Assembly: GCA_963575745.1 (NCBI GenBank)
Contig: CAUYUJ010015013.1
Span: 296,834 to 360,833 of the forward strand
DNA: 64,000 bases
Direction of reading: 5' to 3'
From: Prorocentrum cordatum
Lineage: Eukaryota; Sar; Dinophyceae; Prorocentrales; Prorocentraceae
Part shown: positions 42,168-53,207 of the stretch, in pieces
Numbering within the stretch: position 1 is the stretch's first letter
Layout: each line of letters starts with the position of its first letter
Notes under the pieces: model-generated
Told to the model about the DNA's origin: nothing
The model's input: only the letters and a program-made list of their open reading frames with translations
The model's database searches: none
Translations under genes and position numbers: made by a program

Positions 42168-42790
42168 TCACGCGTGGCCTTTCTTGCGCGCCGCCGCCCG
42201 GCGGCGCGAGAGGGTCTGCATGTTGTTCGCGAAGCCCCCAACTCTCAGATTGCTGTTGCCGCAGCCCGCGATGGCGCTGAGGCGCGCGATCTGGCCGGCA
42301 AAGCTGACCCTGGACTGGCGATGGCGGACGCGCTGCCGAAGGTACAAATCAAAGTGGGCAAATTTATTCGCCGCCTGCGCCGCGAACGCTGCATGCGCCC
42401 TCTGCAACCCATCGGCACGAAAGGCTATCAAGTTGGATCCGTGGCCCCGCTGCCCCCGTTTTTCCCAGCCTGCCCTGACGACAGCTGCTCGACTAAGCTC
42501 AACACAGAGAGAGTCGATGGTCTTCCCAGGCATTGGCCGCGCGTCGTCCTCGATCCAAAGTATCGCGGTTGGACGGGGCCGCACTGCGTGCATTAGGCGG
42601 AGGACTTTCCGAAACCAATAAAATAGAAATCCCATCATCACAACTTCATTGTGCTCTATCGCCCGCGCGACGTCTGCGACTGGGCCCCGGTGCCCGCCGG
42701 CCCAGACGCCCACCTGAATGTCCAGACCATAACATGTCGAAACGGTTTTGATTCGGAAATCCCGCCATACACTGGCGGCGCGGCCAGCTG
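42168..42790 (-). CDS. ORF with EDD motif, possible glycosyltransferase fragment
   Basis: The C-terminal ~205 codons of a longer open frame (stop at 42168) look protein-like: GLDIQVGVWAGGHRGPVAD, EHNEVVMMGFLFYWFRKVLR, AILWIEDDARPMPG, NLIAFRADGLQRAHAAF and NKFAHFDLYLRQRVRHRQ. The EDDA signature after a hydrophobic strand, followed ~70 residues later by HFDLYL, recalls GT25-like or other GT-A glycosyltransferases; this is a resemblance only. The open frame reaches 43727, but its upstream part (Pro/Ser/Arg-rich, crossing a GGA array) is unlikely to be coding. The true start, and whether introns exist, cannot be decided. Confidence 0.35.
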
Positions 42791-44029
42791 CACACCCCCG
42801 GGCGGCGCGGGGCAACACGACGGCTGACATGTTCTGCGGCTCACACGGGCCGCGGGGGAGGGACAAAGACTCCGCGTCTGGACGCGCAGCTTTGCATCTG
42901 GACACGGCCGAGCGGCCAGAGAAGGCATTTGACGCCCAGCGCGCGCTGCCACACGTGCACCGGCACCACGCCATGCCGGGGGCATTCGCGGATAAAAAAA
43001 CAAGCCATGGAACATCAGGAAGCGGAGCCGAAATGAATACGGATCTGGATATTGAACGCGTGGCCAGGTCACAAATTTTGTCCCCCCAACGACATTGAAC
43101 CCTCATGAACCCCTGAACTTCCCGGGACCTCCCGGACGCCCCCGCAGAGCGCCGCCTCGGCCCCCCGGGCCCCCCAGGAGGTGGAGGAGGAGGAGGAGGA
43201 GAAGGGGGAGGGGGAGGAGGAGGAGGAGGAGGAGGCAGGGAGGAGGAGGAGGAGGCCAAGTGGTAGAACGGGCACGACGACGACCAATCGCGGCAACGAT
43301 CTGGCCTAAAGGGCCGCCCCAGGGCCCCCCGCGCGTTCTCCTTAGAACGCGCACCGCGCTGTACACAGCAACGCTCGCGCATAGCCCGCGGGCGCTGGAA
43401 AGCCGTGCTTGACCACGTGCCGCCCAGCCAATGCAATAGAAGCGGCGCTGCGGCGCGTCTGAAAAATAACGGGGGGGGCAGCGGGCGGGGCCCGGGGTCA
43501 GGAACGCGGGACACATGGGAGCAGGAGGACGAGGGAGGGAGGGGGATGGGAGAGACAGAAGGGGGCCACGCTGGCGCGCGGCGATGCGAACTCCTGAACA
43601 AAAGCAGCACATCGCGTGCACAAGCGGGACAAGTAAAGGTGAATGAGGCGGAACCGAAGGGGGGGAACGGGGCGCAATATGCTACAATCGCTCGAGCTAC
43701 GCGGGCGGCAGGGCTGCAGGCGCCCACTGTCGGAGTCTGCGGTCAGCTTCAGGATTCCCAGTGCCGGCCTGGCCATGCCCGAGAGCGACGATGCCCCTCC
43801 GCAGGGAGAGCAGCCCCCTGTGATACCAATCCCTCCCTGCCCCGTGCTGATTGATCCAGTTTAAGTGCAAGGAGCGCCATAGCATCCAGGCTCGAATCAC
43901 TAAGTAAGCGCGTTGTGGATGACCATGGGGTGTGTCTCCGACGTGCCCAAGTGTACACGCCTTGGAATTATCGCTCTTGCCCATCTGGTCGGCCTTTGCC
44001 CACTGCCCGAACATTGTTATCTTCGCATC
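42791..44029. other. GC-rich DNA with GGA array, no gene supported
   Basis: 43178-43258 is a (GGA)n array. Elsewhere only overlapping low-complexity frames are seen. Confidence 0.5.
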
Positions 44030-44245
44030 GGGGTATGTATCCGCCACCGCGCTTGCAGCGGTTGGTGCGTCTCGGGCCCTGTCGCTCCTTGCGAAATTAT
44101 ATTTAGGTCCCCCGTTCGCTTTGAGCGAAAGTGCGCTTACTTTTGTGACCAAGTCCCTGCGCCTTTGGCTTTCAAGGCGGAACATGCGCCCAAACAAAAA
44201 CGAAGTTTAGGGTGGCGGAATCGCGCGCCAGCGCCACTGGATTAT
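44030..44245 (+). repeat. Direct repeat R1, left copy
   Basis: TATCCGCCACCGCGCTTGCA followed by GCGGT.GG.GCGTCTCGGGCCC and, further on, TT.TT.TGACCAA.TCC.TGCGC and AGCGCCACTGGATTA matches 47440-47725. In the right copy an insertion of about 70 bp of GC-rich sequence separates the last two landmarks. It forms the 3' flank and last codons of the pseudogene beginning at 44172. Confidence 0.75.
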
Positions 44246-47200
44246 CATACGACAATCGGTAGTACCCAGCGTCCTCAATGACGCCGTGGACGGCGCGTGC
44301 GCCTGGCGGGGCGCGGGGGCCAGCGTCCTCCACTTCGTCACCGGGCTCCCCCTCGTGCACCTCGGCCTCCGCCTCGGCGTCCAACGCGTCATTCTCGACG
44401 TCGGCTTCTTCGGCCGACTGCATGGCGTTGTCGCTGGACGCCTCCACCGACGACGCCTCGGACTGGCCCTCAGAATCGCTATCCGCATCCTCGGAATCAC
44501 TATCTGCCGCGTCGGGCTTCCGCGGGCCTGCAAGTTTCAGTTCCACCTCAGTGGCCCCAGTGACGTCGATAACCACGACGCCGGTGGACGCCTTGTCCAC
44601 CGCGACGGCCCACCTTGTCACCGCGCAGTTGTCACTCGCGCGGCCCAACTCCCCGAGGATACTGCGCAGCGGTCGACAGCGATCTTGGAGAAGAGCCGCG
44701 TAATCCAAAACGTACCTGGCGGGCCCCCGTCCCGTCAACAAGGCAGCGCGACCCTCGCGCTTGCACCTGCAGAACCAGATGACCACGTTCTCCGAAACAT
44801 CGGGGCCGAACTTCAAGGCAAAGAAGCCTGGGTCGCTCTGGAGCAGCTTCTGCAAAGAAGCTGTCCGAACTTGCTTGTCGGGCTCAGGCCCCAGACGAGG
44901 GGCTTCAGGGAGCCCGCCCTCCATCGGCTGCAAGCGAGGCGCCAGGCGCCGCCGCTGCGTCGTGGCAGTCTGCAACAGCGCCCTGAACGCATCGCGCTCC
45001 TGATCTAGCCCCGCAACCCATTCCTCGTTGGTCAAAGGGAGAATGCCAGAATCTGCACGAAGGCCTGCGCGAGCGGCTGCTGCCGCGGCCTTGATGGCAT
45101 CTCGGCGCGCTGTGAGCCTCTCCTGGTGTAACTCCATGTAATCCGCTAGGAGCTTGCTCGGAACCTTCGCACGATCTCGGTGGACACCTGGCCCTCGGAG
45201 CCCCTGGATCGACGTCCGCCGGGCCGGCTGAGCAAATCAGGGCGCCCTTGCGCGGCAAGGGCCCGAATGTTCGCTTTCTGCACCTCCTTCCCAATCACTT
45301 TGGCGTCTGCGTAAAGCGCGGCCAACCTCGAGCGCCTGTACTTCTGTATGAGTCCGTTCCTGGAGCGCCGCCGAGCTAGGCCAGTGACTTTCCGTCTCCC
45401 ATCGTCGACCGTGTCAATGAAATTCCTGCGCTCTGCATCTAGAGAAATTGCCTCGGCCGCGTCAAAAATGCCGGCCAGCTCGGCCTGGACGCGACCAGGA
45501 ATCACATATTGAAGCGCCATTTCTTCTCCGCCTTTTCCCCACGCCTCGTCATGAAGTAAGGCGCTGTAGCCTGCGCCCAACTTCCGCCGCGGGTGGCGGG
45601 GGAAATCTCTGCATGCATTTAAGTAGCCCTCGACGTCGAATGACTTACAAAGTTTCCACGGCGCAGTTGGGAACAAGTAAAACTCATTGAACCTGACCAG
45701 CATGTGGGTCTGCGTCTTGAGCAGCCCAACGACGGAAGCGGTCAACGGCAGCTCGGGGTCTGACTGTAACAGTGGTAGAAGATGGGCGAGAAGCTCCGAC
45801 GTCCGCTGCTGAACCTCCCCCCGGCCCAATCGCACCAATGTCGGTTCCCTGGGCTTCGAAGGATGAGCACCCGCCTCCCGGGGCGAAATGTCGGCGGCGT
45901 ACGACGTCAACTGCAGAGACAGGCTCGCGCGACGCAAGGCGCCGCCTGTTTCGGCCTTGCTGTGCCAAGCCTTGAACGAAGTCAAACGTTTATGGTTAGC
46001 TTTCTGGGGCACAGCGGTAGTCAGCGCGAAGATATCCGATGGCAATCACCAACTTCATTCGCAAGCGCGTGAAGACGCAGCCCGTGAAAGTCCACATCCT
46101 TGCAATCACCGGGTGGTATTCGACTCTCAACGCGCGCTTGAACAAAACTCTGTAAGCCCATCCACGAAGTTCGTCGGGATCGAAGCCAGCGCTCGCAGCA
46201 TGTCAAAAATCGTCGATGCCGCAGTTCCGCACAGCCACCAAGTCCTCCGGCAGGACTGCTTTGCCGAACAACTGTTGCAACTCCGCCGTCCTCCCCCGAG
46301 AAGCCGCTTGTTCTCCAGCACCCTCAAGTTCAACGAAACGAAGGTTACGAACGACATGCACGCGCATGCACCGCGAGAACTCCTCAACGTAGTCGCGCAT
46401 TAAGTGCCGAAAAAAGCCGCGAGCGCGCGATCTGGATTGAACTTTTTTTTTTTTCAAAGCAAATTTGCCATTCCCGTCGGCGATGGCGACGCTCGCCACG
46501 AGGTTTGCAGCACGGGGAGCGCATGCCCAAATGAGAACGAAGAACGTGAACCACTCCTGCCGCCCCCTGCGTCGGAAGTGCCAGAACACTCGTTTGGCGG
46601 CGTTGTTGTTCGCGCCTATCCCGCCCCCGGCAATGCGATGAAGCATCCGAAGCTGCCTCCCCCGAGCCGCCTGACGTGCAAATGCTGGCCCCAATACGCC
46701 CAGCACTTCCTAGGCCACGCCAACGAGCGAGGTGGCGATGGTAGCGCGATCCTTCCTGAGCAACGCTTGTAGCTCGCACCAATGCTCCGCGCGTTGTTTC
46801 CCAAAGAACAGGTGCACCACATTGTTCTGCACTTCGGAAGTGGCGCTGCGGGAGAGACCCGGCAATCTTGCAGGTGACGACCCCATGCCTTCTACATGAC
46901 AATCTGCAAAACTTCGCATCCCCATGCACGCTTCGTCGCGAATGCGTTGGACGCACATCGTCGCTGTCGGCGCGGGCGCCTGCATTCCCAGGGGCGAGTA
47001 ATGATGCGACATGTTGTCTGTTCATGCCCTTGGGCATCTCCACCATGGCGCCCCTCGCCCTCCTGATATACTTGCGCCCGATTGCCTGCCGTGCCCGGGC
47101 GGGGAACTCGAAGAGAGAGTCCTGCAACAATTTCAGCGTCATGGACGGACTAGACAGACCAGCGCGGATAAACCATATCGAATCTATCGAACCGCGCACG

Positions 47201-47420
47201 CGGAATGCCTTCTCTTTCACGAGGGATTGCCCAGCCACCGTTCTGCACCGCTTCTGATACTTGACCTGCCGCTCCAACTGTTCACGCGTCAACTCATTTC
47301 CCGAGCTCGGCCTGACCGCAACGTCCAACTCGCGAGCCAATATCGATTGCAAGTGTGACACTGCGGACTGGATAGCTGGAACATTAACGGACAGACGGTG
47401 CAAGCGTTCGCTTTCACGTC
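44172..47420 (-). pseudogene. Unrecognised ~1,070-residue gene, multiply disrupted
   Basis: Minus-strand segments join in order. The N-terminal part from about 47420 (RLHRLSVNVPAIQSAVSHL, KYIRRARGAMVEMPKGMNRQ) shifts near 46995 into TMCVQRIRDEACMGMRSFAD and SRSATSEVQNNVVHLFFGKQ. A shift near 46710 gives GIGANNNAAKRVFWHFRRRG, EWFTFFVLIWACAPRAANLV and RDYVEEFSRCMRVHVVRNLR. An in-frame TGA lies at 46203-46205, before GFDPDELRGWAYRVLFKRAL. A shift near 46040 leads to a 300-codon frame (FYLFPTAPWKLCKSFDVEGY, ALQYVIPGRVQAELAGIFDA), and a shift near 45145 to a 321-codon frame (DYAALLQDRCRPLRSILGEL, TGVVVIDVTGATEVELKLAG, acidic Asp/Glu/Ser tail). I do not recognise a catalytic motif. Confidence 0.6.
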
Positions 47421-47439
47421 GTAAACTGCCCCCTAATTG

Positions 47440-47725
47440 TTGTAATATCCGCCACCGCGCTTGCAGCGGTAGGCGCGTCTCGGGCCCTTTCGCCCCCTGC
47501 GAAGCAATAATTAGGGCCCCCCGGCGCATTCGGCGCAAAATGCTTTCATTCTTGCGACCAACTCCTTGCGCGCTTGGCCTTCCAGGCAGAAAATGCCCCC
47601 GCAGAAGAGGCCCCCGGTAGACGGGCCCCATGGACCCAGCCCCCCCATCGGCGCCCGCCCCCCCCCCTGCAGGGGCGCCCGCCCGAGCGCGGCGGCGGCG
47701 TCGCGCGGCAGCGCCACTGGATTAG
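47440..47725 (+). repeat. Direct repeat R1, right copy, carrying the tail of another gene copy
   Basis: Homologous to 44030-44245. On the minus strand it encodes NPVALPRDAAAALGRAP, matching NPVALARDSAT at the C-terminus of the 44172-47420 gene, then a stop at the same relative place. The right copy therefore looks like the 3' end of a second gene copy whose body is missing to the right. Confidence 0.7.
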
Positions 47726-48210
47726 GCGCGCTGCGGCGACGCGCGAAACAAGAGTCATGGTTCCCCGCGCTGCAAAGGAAAAGTTGCGAGACAAATCTGC
47801 GGACGCTCGCGCCTGCCAGCCCGCCCCGCCCCCGCCCCTTCCTCGGGCGCGGAGGGGGGAATGGGGGTGGAAGGGGGGGGGGGGGACAAAGGAAGAGGAA
47901 GAGAATGGAGGAGGAGGAGGGGGGAGGACAATGGAGGACTACAAACAATACAAAACCAACGCATTTCCCTTTTTCAACATGGGCGCTGCGTCGTCGACGC
48001 CGCAAATGCGCGGCAGGAGCGGGGCGCCCCGCAGCCGCCCGCCCTCGCGCACACACGCGCGCGACCACTCCATGACATAGCGCATGATTGGGCGAATGCG
48101 CGCGCGCACACTCGGGCGCGCGCGCGCGCCTGTGCGACGGCACAAGATACAGGAACGCTACGGGCCACTAAAGGCCACTAAGGGCCACAAAACACCAATG
48201 TCGGAAACCT
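47726..48210. other. GC-rich DNA with purine tract and GGGCCACTAA words, no gene seen
   Basis: 47860-47935 is G/A-rich. 48040-48135 is CGCGCG-rich. 48150-48190 has three GGGCCACTAAAGGCCACT words related to the hairpin at 41.9 kb. Confidence 0.55.
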
Positions 48211-49800
48211 GTTCACGACAGGAGAAGCTCCCCGCAGTGGCCACCGAAGCACGACACGCAGGAGTGGGGGGGGGCCAGGGAGGGGGGAGACCAGCGCGAA
48301 AAGAAGTGCGAACCCAAAACCTGCAAACGAAGTTCTCTGAGCTCGGCAGAACAAATCCGGAAGTTCATCCTTTCAGAGCATGGGAAGAACACGGGGAAGA
48401 ACGAGAGGGAGGGGGAAGAGGGGGGAGGGGAGGGAGGAGGAAGAGGGGAGAGGAGAGACAGCAGCAGCAGACGACCGACGACGAGGAGAGGGAGAATGGA
48501 AGAGGAGGCGAGCGGGGAGGGCCAAGCCCCAGCGAAGGCAACGCGCAGGCGCGCGCCGAGCACTCCATGCCCAGCGGCCGGGGGGGGGGAGTTAAGAGAA
48601 AGGAGGGAAGACCCGACGACGACAGACGAGCGGCAGCGACGGCGGGACAACGACAGAAGACGACGGAGCGAGAAGAAAGGAGAGAAGAGGAGGGAAGAGG
48701 GAGGGAGGGAGGGAGAACGAGGGGGAAGCAGGGATCAGCCACGCCAGTCCCGGCAACGTTTCAGAGGGAGGTGGTCGAGCGGCACTCGGGTCGAAAAAAG
48801 TGATGGCCAGACGGGAGAACGCGGCGCGACGTCTTTGAGCAAGGCCGATAAAAAGGATTGAAAGTCGCTCACAGACGCCGCCATGACAATACAATCCGGG
48901 AGCAAGTTGTAAATACAAACCATGCCGATTGCTGAATGTAAAATGTAGTCCGGCGACGCAAAACAGGGCTCTTCCAGATGACGGGGGCAACGGGGTCGAG
49001 CACGAGGAGGGGCGGAAGAAGCGGGAGAAGACGGGAGGACCCGCGCCCAGCACAGTCCCGTGGATAACTCCAAGCATGGCGACGTCTCTTCTGACCGCCA
49101 AGGGTGCAAGGTTTAACGACAGCAAAGCATCGAAAGGCTGGATGTTCACAGCGCGGTTAAGAAGAGTAAAGGGAGAAGAGTGGGCTACACTGCATTCAAG
49201 AAAACTCAAAACGTGCGCCTTGAAAAACCCCATCAACTCTGAACACGCGCAGTATCGCCTGGAGCGCAGCACGGCGAGAACGCGCCAACTGGCGTCGGAA
49301 GCGCACTCGTTGATGGCTTCGCTGGCTTTCCTTGCTGCCGTCGAATTGCACGCGGTTTGCCCCCCCCCACTCATGAACGGAACGTCGGCAAGCCGTTGCA
49401 CAAGCAAACGCCGCAGCGTCATCGAAATCAGCACTAATCTCTTGGAAGGCGTTCAAATCGTCAGCAAAAAAAAAATCCTCGAAATTCACGGCCCTGATGG
49501 CCATCGGAAAAGAAAACAAGCCTAAGTGGTGGACTCAAAACTGTCCCTGGGTACACCATGTTCCCCATCATAAACTCTCTGGAAACGTGACCGAGAACGA
49601 TGACCCGAGCGCTGCGCGGCGCTGGCCCGCAGATCGCAGCGATAACTGCGAAACTTGGCAACGAGCACGCCGCCGTCGACCCTGCCGAAAGCGCTGGACA
49701 AGTCTTTGTTTATTCTATACGACCTCTGAACAGCAGCGTGCCTCCACCATTCTCAGTCTACTCCGGAAAAGAGCAGATCGGGTTTAAAAAGTGCAGCCAA
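48211..49800 (-). mobile_element. LINE copy B, 5'-truncated, minus strand
   Basis: Reading leftwards: an RT motif A remnant (DLSSAFGRVD near 49710), MVYPGTVLSPPLRLVFF with FFFADDLNAF (motif C, near 49450), a C-terminal segment (LNLAPLAVRRDVAMLGVIHG) and the family ending IYNLLPDCIVMAASVSDFQS up to a stop at 48735. A ~500-bp 3' untranslated tail follows, rich in CTCCCTCC on the element strand and shared with the other copies. At least three frame changes. It is cut where copy C's 3' tail begins, near 49800. Confidence 0.8.
49196..49661 (-). pseudogene. RT core of LINE copy B
   Basis: Palm segments in two frames: ICGPAPRSARVIVLGHVSRE, MVYPGTVLSPPLRLVFFSDG and FADDLNAFQEISADFDDAAA, then HEWGGANRVQFDGSKES. 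The FADD tetrad is intact, but the frame changes at the A9 run near 49470, and the fingers are missing. Confidence 0.7.
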
Positions 49801-52650
49801 ACTCGACAGCGCCATAAGCACGGCGTATCAGGGAAGGCTAGGAGTAAGAGGAGGGGGAAGGGGAAGGAGAGAAAACGGAAGAGAACGAAGGGGAGCAAGC
49901 AAGCAGCAAGGAGGGAGCGAGGAGGAGAAGGAGCGGGGAAGTGCGCCGGACGCGCAGGGCGAGAGTTCGCATGTGAACCGAGCACCGCTCAGAACCCACA
50001 CTGGGGGGAGGAAACCAGGAGAGGAGGGGGGCGGCGGACGACAGCAACGACAGCAGCACACAAGGGAGGAAGGACGAGAGAGGGAGGGAGGGAGGGAGGG
50101 GGGGAAGGGAGGAGGAGGAACGCTACCCACGCGGAGGGCACCAGTCTCGGCACTGCCGCCGTGGATGGTGCGCGAGAAGAGCACGCGGAGAGAAAAGCAG
50201 GCGCCAGTCCTCCTGATGCGGCGCATAATCGCGCAACAGTGTTGCGAGCAAGTGTTGAAAATCGTGCACACTGGTGGAAGCCACCACGCTGTCGGGCAAT
50301 AGATTGTAAATTCGGGTCATTCCCACTGCGGAGTGCAGCGAGAAATCTGGCGATTGGAAACATGGCTCTTCCCGGTGCAAGCGGTGACGATAGGGGGCAC
50401 GAAGGAGGGAGGAGGGAGGGGCGGGGCGGAAAAACCGATGGAGCTGAGGAGGGCCGAGACCGAGCGCACTGCGGTGCACGACGCCAAGCACGGCGAAGTC
50501 ACGACGGACAGACAGTGGAGCTAAGTTAAAATAGCGGACTCCGTCCAGCTCCGAGATCTGAAGGGACCTCAGGAAGCGTGTTTGTACCGCGTCAAGGAGG
50601 AAAAGGGAGGAAGAGGAGGAATGGGCGACCGCCGGGGTGCGGCACTCTATGTAGCTGAGGACGTGTGCTTTGCACAGCCCAACTAATTCGCTGACTGTGC
50701 GATAACGGCGAGAACGCAGAATGGAATGGATACGACAACTTGCTTCCTGGACACACTCGCTGACGGCCTCGTCCATTAGTAGCTTTGTGTCAAAACGGAT
50801 GCCGAGAAACTCAAAATTTGAGCCTACGGGAATCCGTCTCGACAGAACGCGTGCGCTTTCTTTCGAAGGGTCGGAAACGGCGCGATTCGCGGCTCCCCAA
50901 CGGTGTAAAGAACGTTGGACGGCGCTCGTGCGCTCGGGGGCTGCGGCGTCGTCTACGGTGGCCCCCAGCTCCTGGATGCGTTAAGGTCGTCAGCAAACAG
51001 TATCTCCTCAAACTGCTCTGCACGGATTCCCACGCAGGCGTCGGAGAAAAACGTATTCCAAAGGACAGGCCCCCAAACTGTACCCTGGTAGACCATGTCG
51101 CGCATTGAAATCTCTCTGGATGGCGCCCCCTGCACTACTACACGGGCAGTTCGTGCTTCGAGCCAGCTAGAGATAACAGCGCACAGGCGGGGCTCGCATC
51201 CGTAGTTTCTGCAGCAAGCGCTGCGCATCGACTCGATCGAAGGCGCCCGCCACGTCTGAACAATACAAAGCCACCCGGCGCCCAGAAGCGAACGCAGAGA
51301 GCCAACGAAGCGTCACGTACAAGACTGCGTCTCTGGCCCCGCGGCCCTGAGAATACGCGAATTGGTTGGGGCCGAAGGCTCCGGCGCTTTCCAAACGCGG
51401 AACGAAATGCGACGCGAGTATGCGTTCGAGCACTTTGGACATCTGTGCTGTCAATTGGATACCTCTGTACAGGTCTGGGTCAGAGAGCGCTCCGCGTTTG
51501 TGAATTGGGAAGATCCAGCGAATTCGCCAACACCGCGGCCATTCGCCTGCATCTACGATGCGGCGTGCCAATTTGATCAAAGGAATTGACAATGCCTTTG
51601 AACAACGCTTCAAAACGATAGCTGGGATCAAGTCGGGGCCTGCGCCGCTGGTTTCCCGTAGCTGTTTGAGCGGCTTGCAGTCGCAAGAGCAGGAAGCCTG
51701 GGGGAGGAAGAGGAGCGAAGGGGATCGACAAATCATTGTATGCATTGTCGACGGCTGCTGGAAGGTTTAGCCGCAAAACAATCGGCAAACAGTTCCGCTT
51801 TTTCATCTCTCCGGATCGCCCACGAGCCGTTCGATCGCTTCAGCGCTGAACAGCTGGGTTTGGCCGTCCGGTGCATTGGTTGGTCTGAGAGGCGCCACCA
51901 CTGCCTGCTTCCGCGCTTAAGAGACTGCAGGCAAGCACGCACGCGGCCTATGCAAGCCGAGCGCGCGCGTAAAAGGCCCCGGCTGCACGCAATGCTTGCT
52001 GCCGCACCACTGCGCCCGAGAATAACGCCAAAAACTACGGCGTGACACCTCGAGGGAGAGAGGGGGGAGGGAGACGCGAAGGGAGATAGGACAATGATCT
52101 GAAAGTTGGCTTAAAACTTCCACTGTGAGTAGTTCTGGACAATCGCATAGTACGAGGTCTAAGAGATGCGGGCCTCTGGCGGGTCGTCGCACGCATTGAA
52201 AGAGCCTCTCGCCGCAGACCAGTCGCGAAGGGCGGTACCTGCAGCTGAAATGTGGGACGAATGTCGCAACCACCCTGTGTGGTGAACATTCATGCCCCCA
52301 AGAATCAAAGTGCAGACGTGCTGTTCCTCCAGAGCAAGCCATTCCGGACCTAAACTTTCGAGGAATTCCGTTTCGCTCTAATGCGGCAGACGGTGCCAAC
52401 AACCCAAGAGCACGGGACCTGCGCGACAATGAACTGTAACCCAAACATTTTCAGCAGTCCCAGACACTTTGGCAAGAAGTGCAATGGGCCCGGCACCGCT
52501 GTCCGCGCGCACCTGCGCTGGCATTCCTTTAATACTGCGAGCGGATGACTAAAGCAGGAGAAAGGGCGGAGCGACGAAAGGGACAGAAGAGAGGGGGAGA
52601 GATAAGACTCGGCCTCCGGCAATGCCCATGCCGACTCAAAAGACAAACTT
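49801..52650 (-). mobile_element. LINE copy C, 5'-truncated in the endonuclease, minus strand
   Basis: Contains the end of the APE endonuclease (LDLVLCDCPELLTVEVLSQL followed by SDHCPISLRVSL, near 52180-52060), a linker, a full RT and the family C-terminus. A GC-poor 3' tail rich in CTCCCTCC ends near 49810 against copy B. The 52450-52650 part holds mixed sequence, possibly the ragged 5' junction with copy A's tail. Confidence 0.8.
50123..52290 (-). pseudogene. LINE copy C ORF2: endonuclease end plus reverse transcriptase
   Basis: The endonuclease keeps its SDH motif (SDHCPIS). RT: GAGPDLIPAIVLKRCSKALS, YRGIQLTAQMSKVLERIL, QFAYSQGRGARDAVLY, YCSDVAGAFDRVD (motif A), a shift near 51200, then MVYQGTVWGPVLWNTFFSD and EEILFADDLNA (motif C). 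A shift near 50990 and further C-terminal blocks follow, to IYNLLPDSVVASTSVHDFQH and a stop at 50123. Catalytic Asp residues of A and C are present, so this copy lost function through indels rather than active-site change. Confidence 0.75.
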
Positions 52651-53207
52651 TTTTTTTCCTACGCACCTCGCAGAGAATGACCAAGCCACACTGAAGTCTC
52701 AACATAATCTCAATGCACAAGAAAATTACAGCTTAAAGAGTTGCGGGGGGACGAAGGAGGGAGACCAACAAAAACACGCCTCATCTTCATGCTGTAAACT
52801 TCTGGATCGCTCGGAAGCAGCACGGCCGGCCGAACGCCGGTTGGAGAGGCTAACAAAATGCGGCAGAACACCTAGGGAAAGCGGAAGGGAGGAGGAGGAA
52901 GAAGGAGAGGGAGGGGGGGAGGGAGGGAGGGAGGAGGAAGGAGCAGCAGCAGACGACAGACGACCAGGAGAGAGAAAGGAAGAGGAGGCGAGCGGGGGGG
53001 GCAAGCCCCAAAAAGGCGGCGACGCGCGACGCGCGCACCATGCTCTCCAAGCACGGCGGCCGGGGGGTGGAGGAGAAAGGAGGGAGGAGGAAGGGACACG
53101 GCGGACGACAGCGAGAACGACAGCGGCAGGCAGAAGGAGAAAGAGAGGGGGAGGAAGGGGGAGGGAGGGGAAGGGAGGGAAGAAGGGGCGAAAAAGAAAG
53201 ACGGAGA

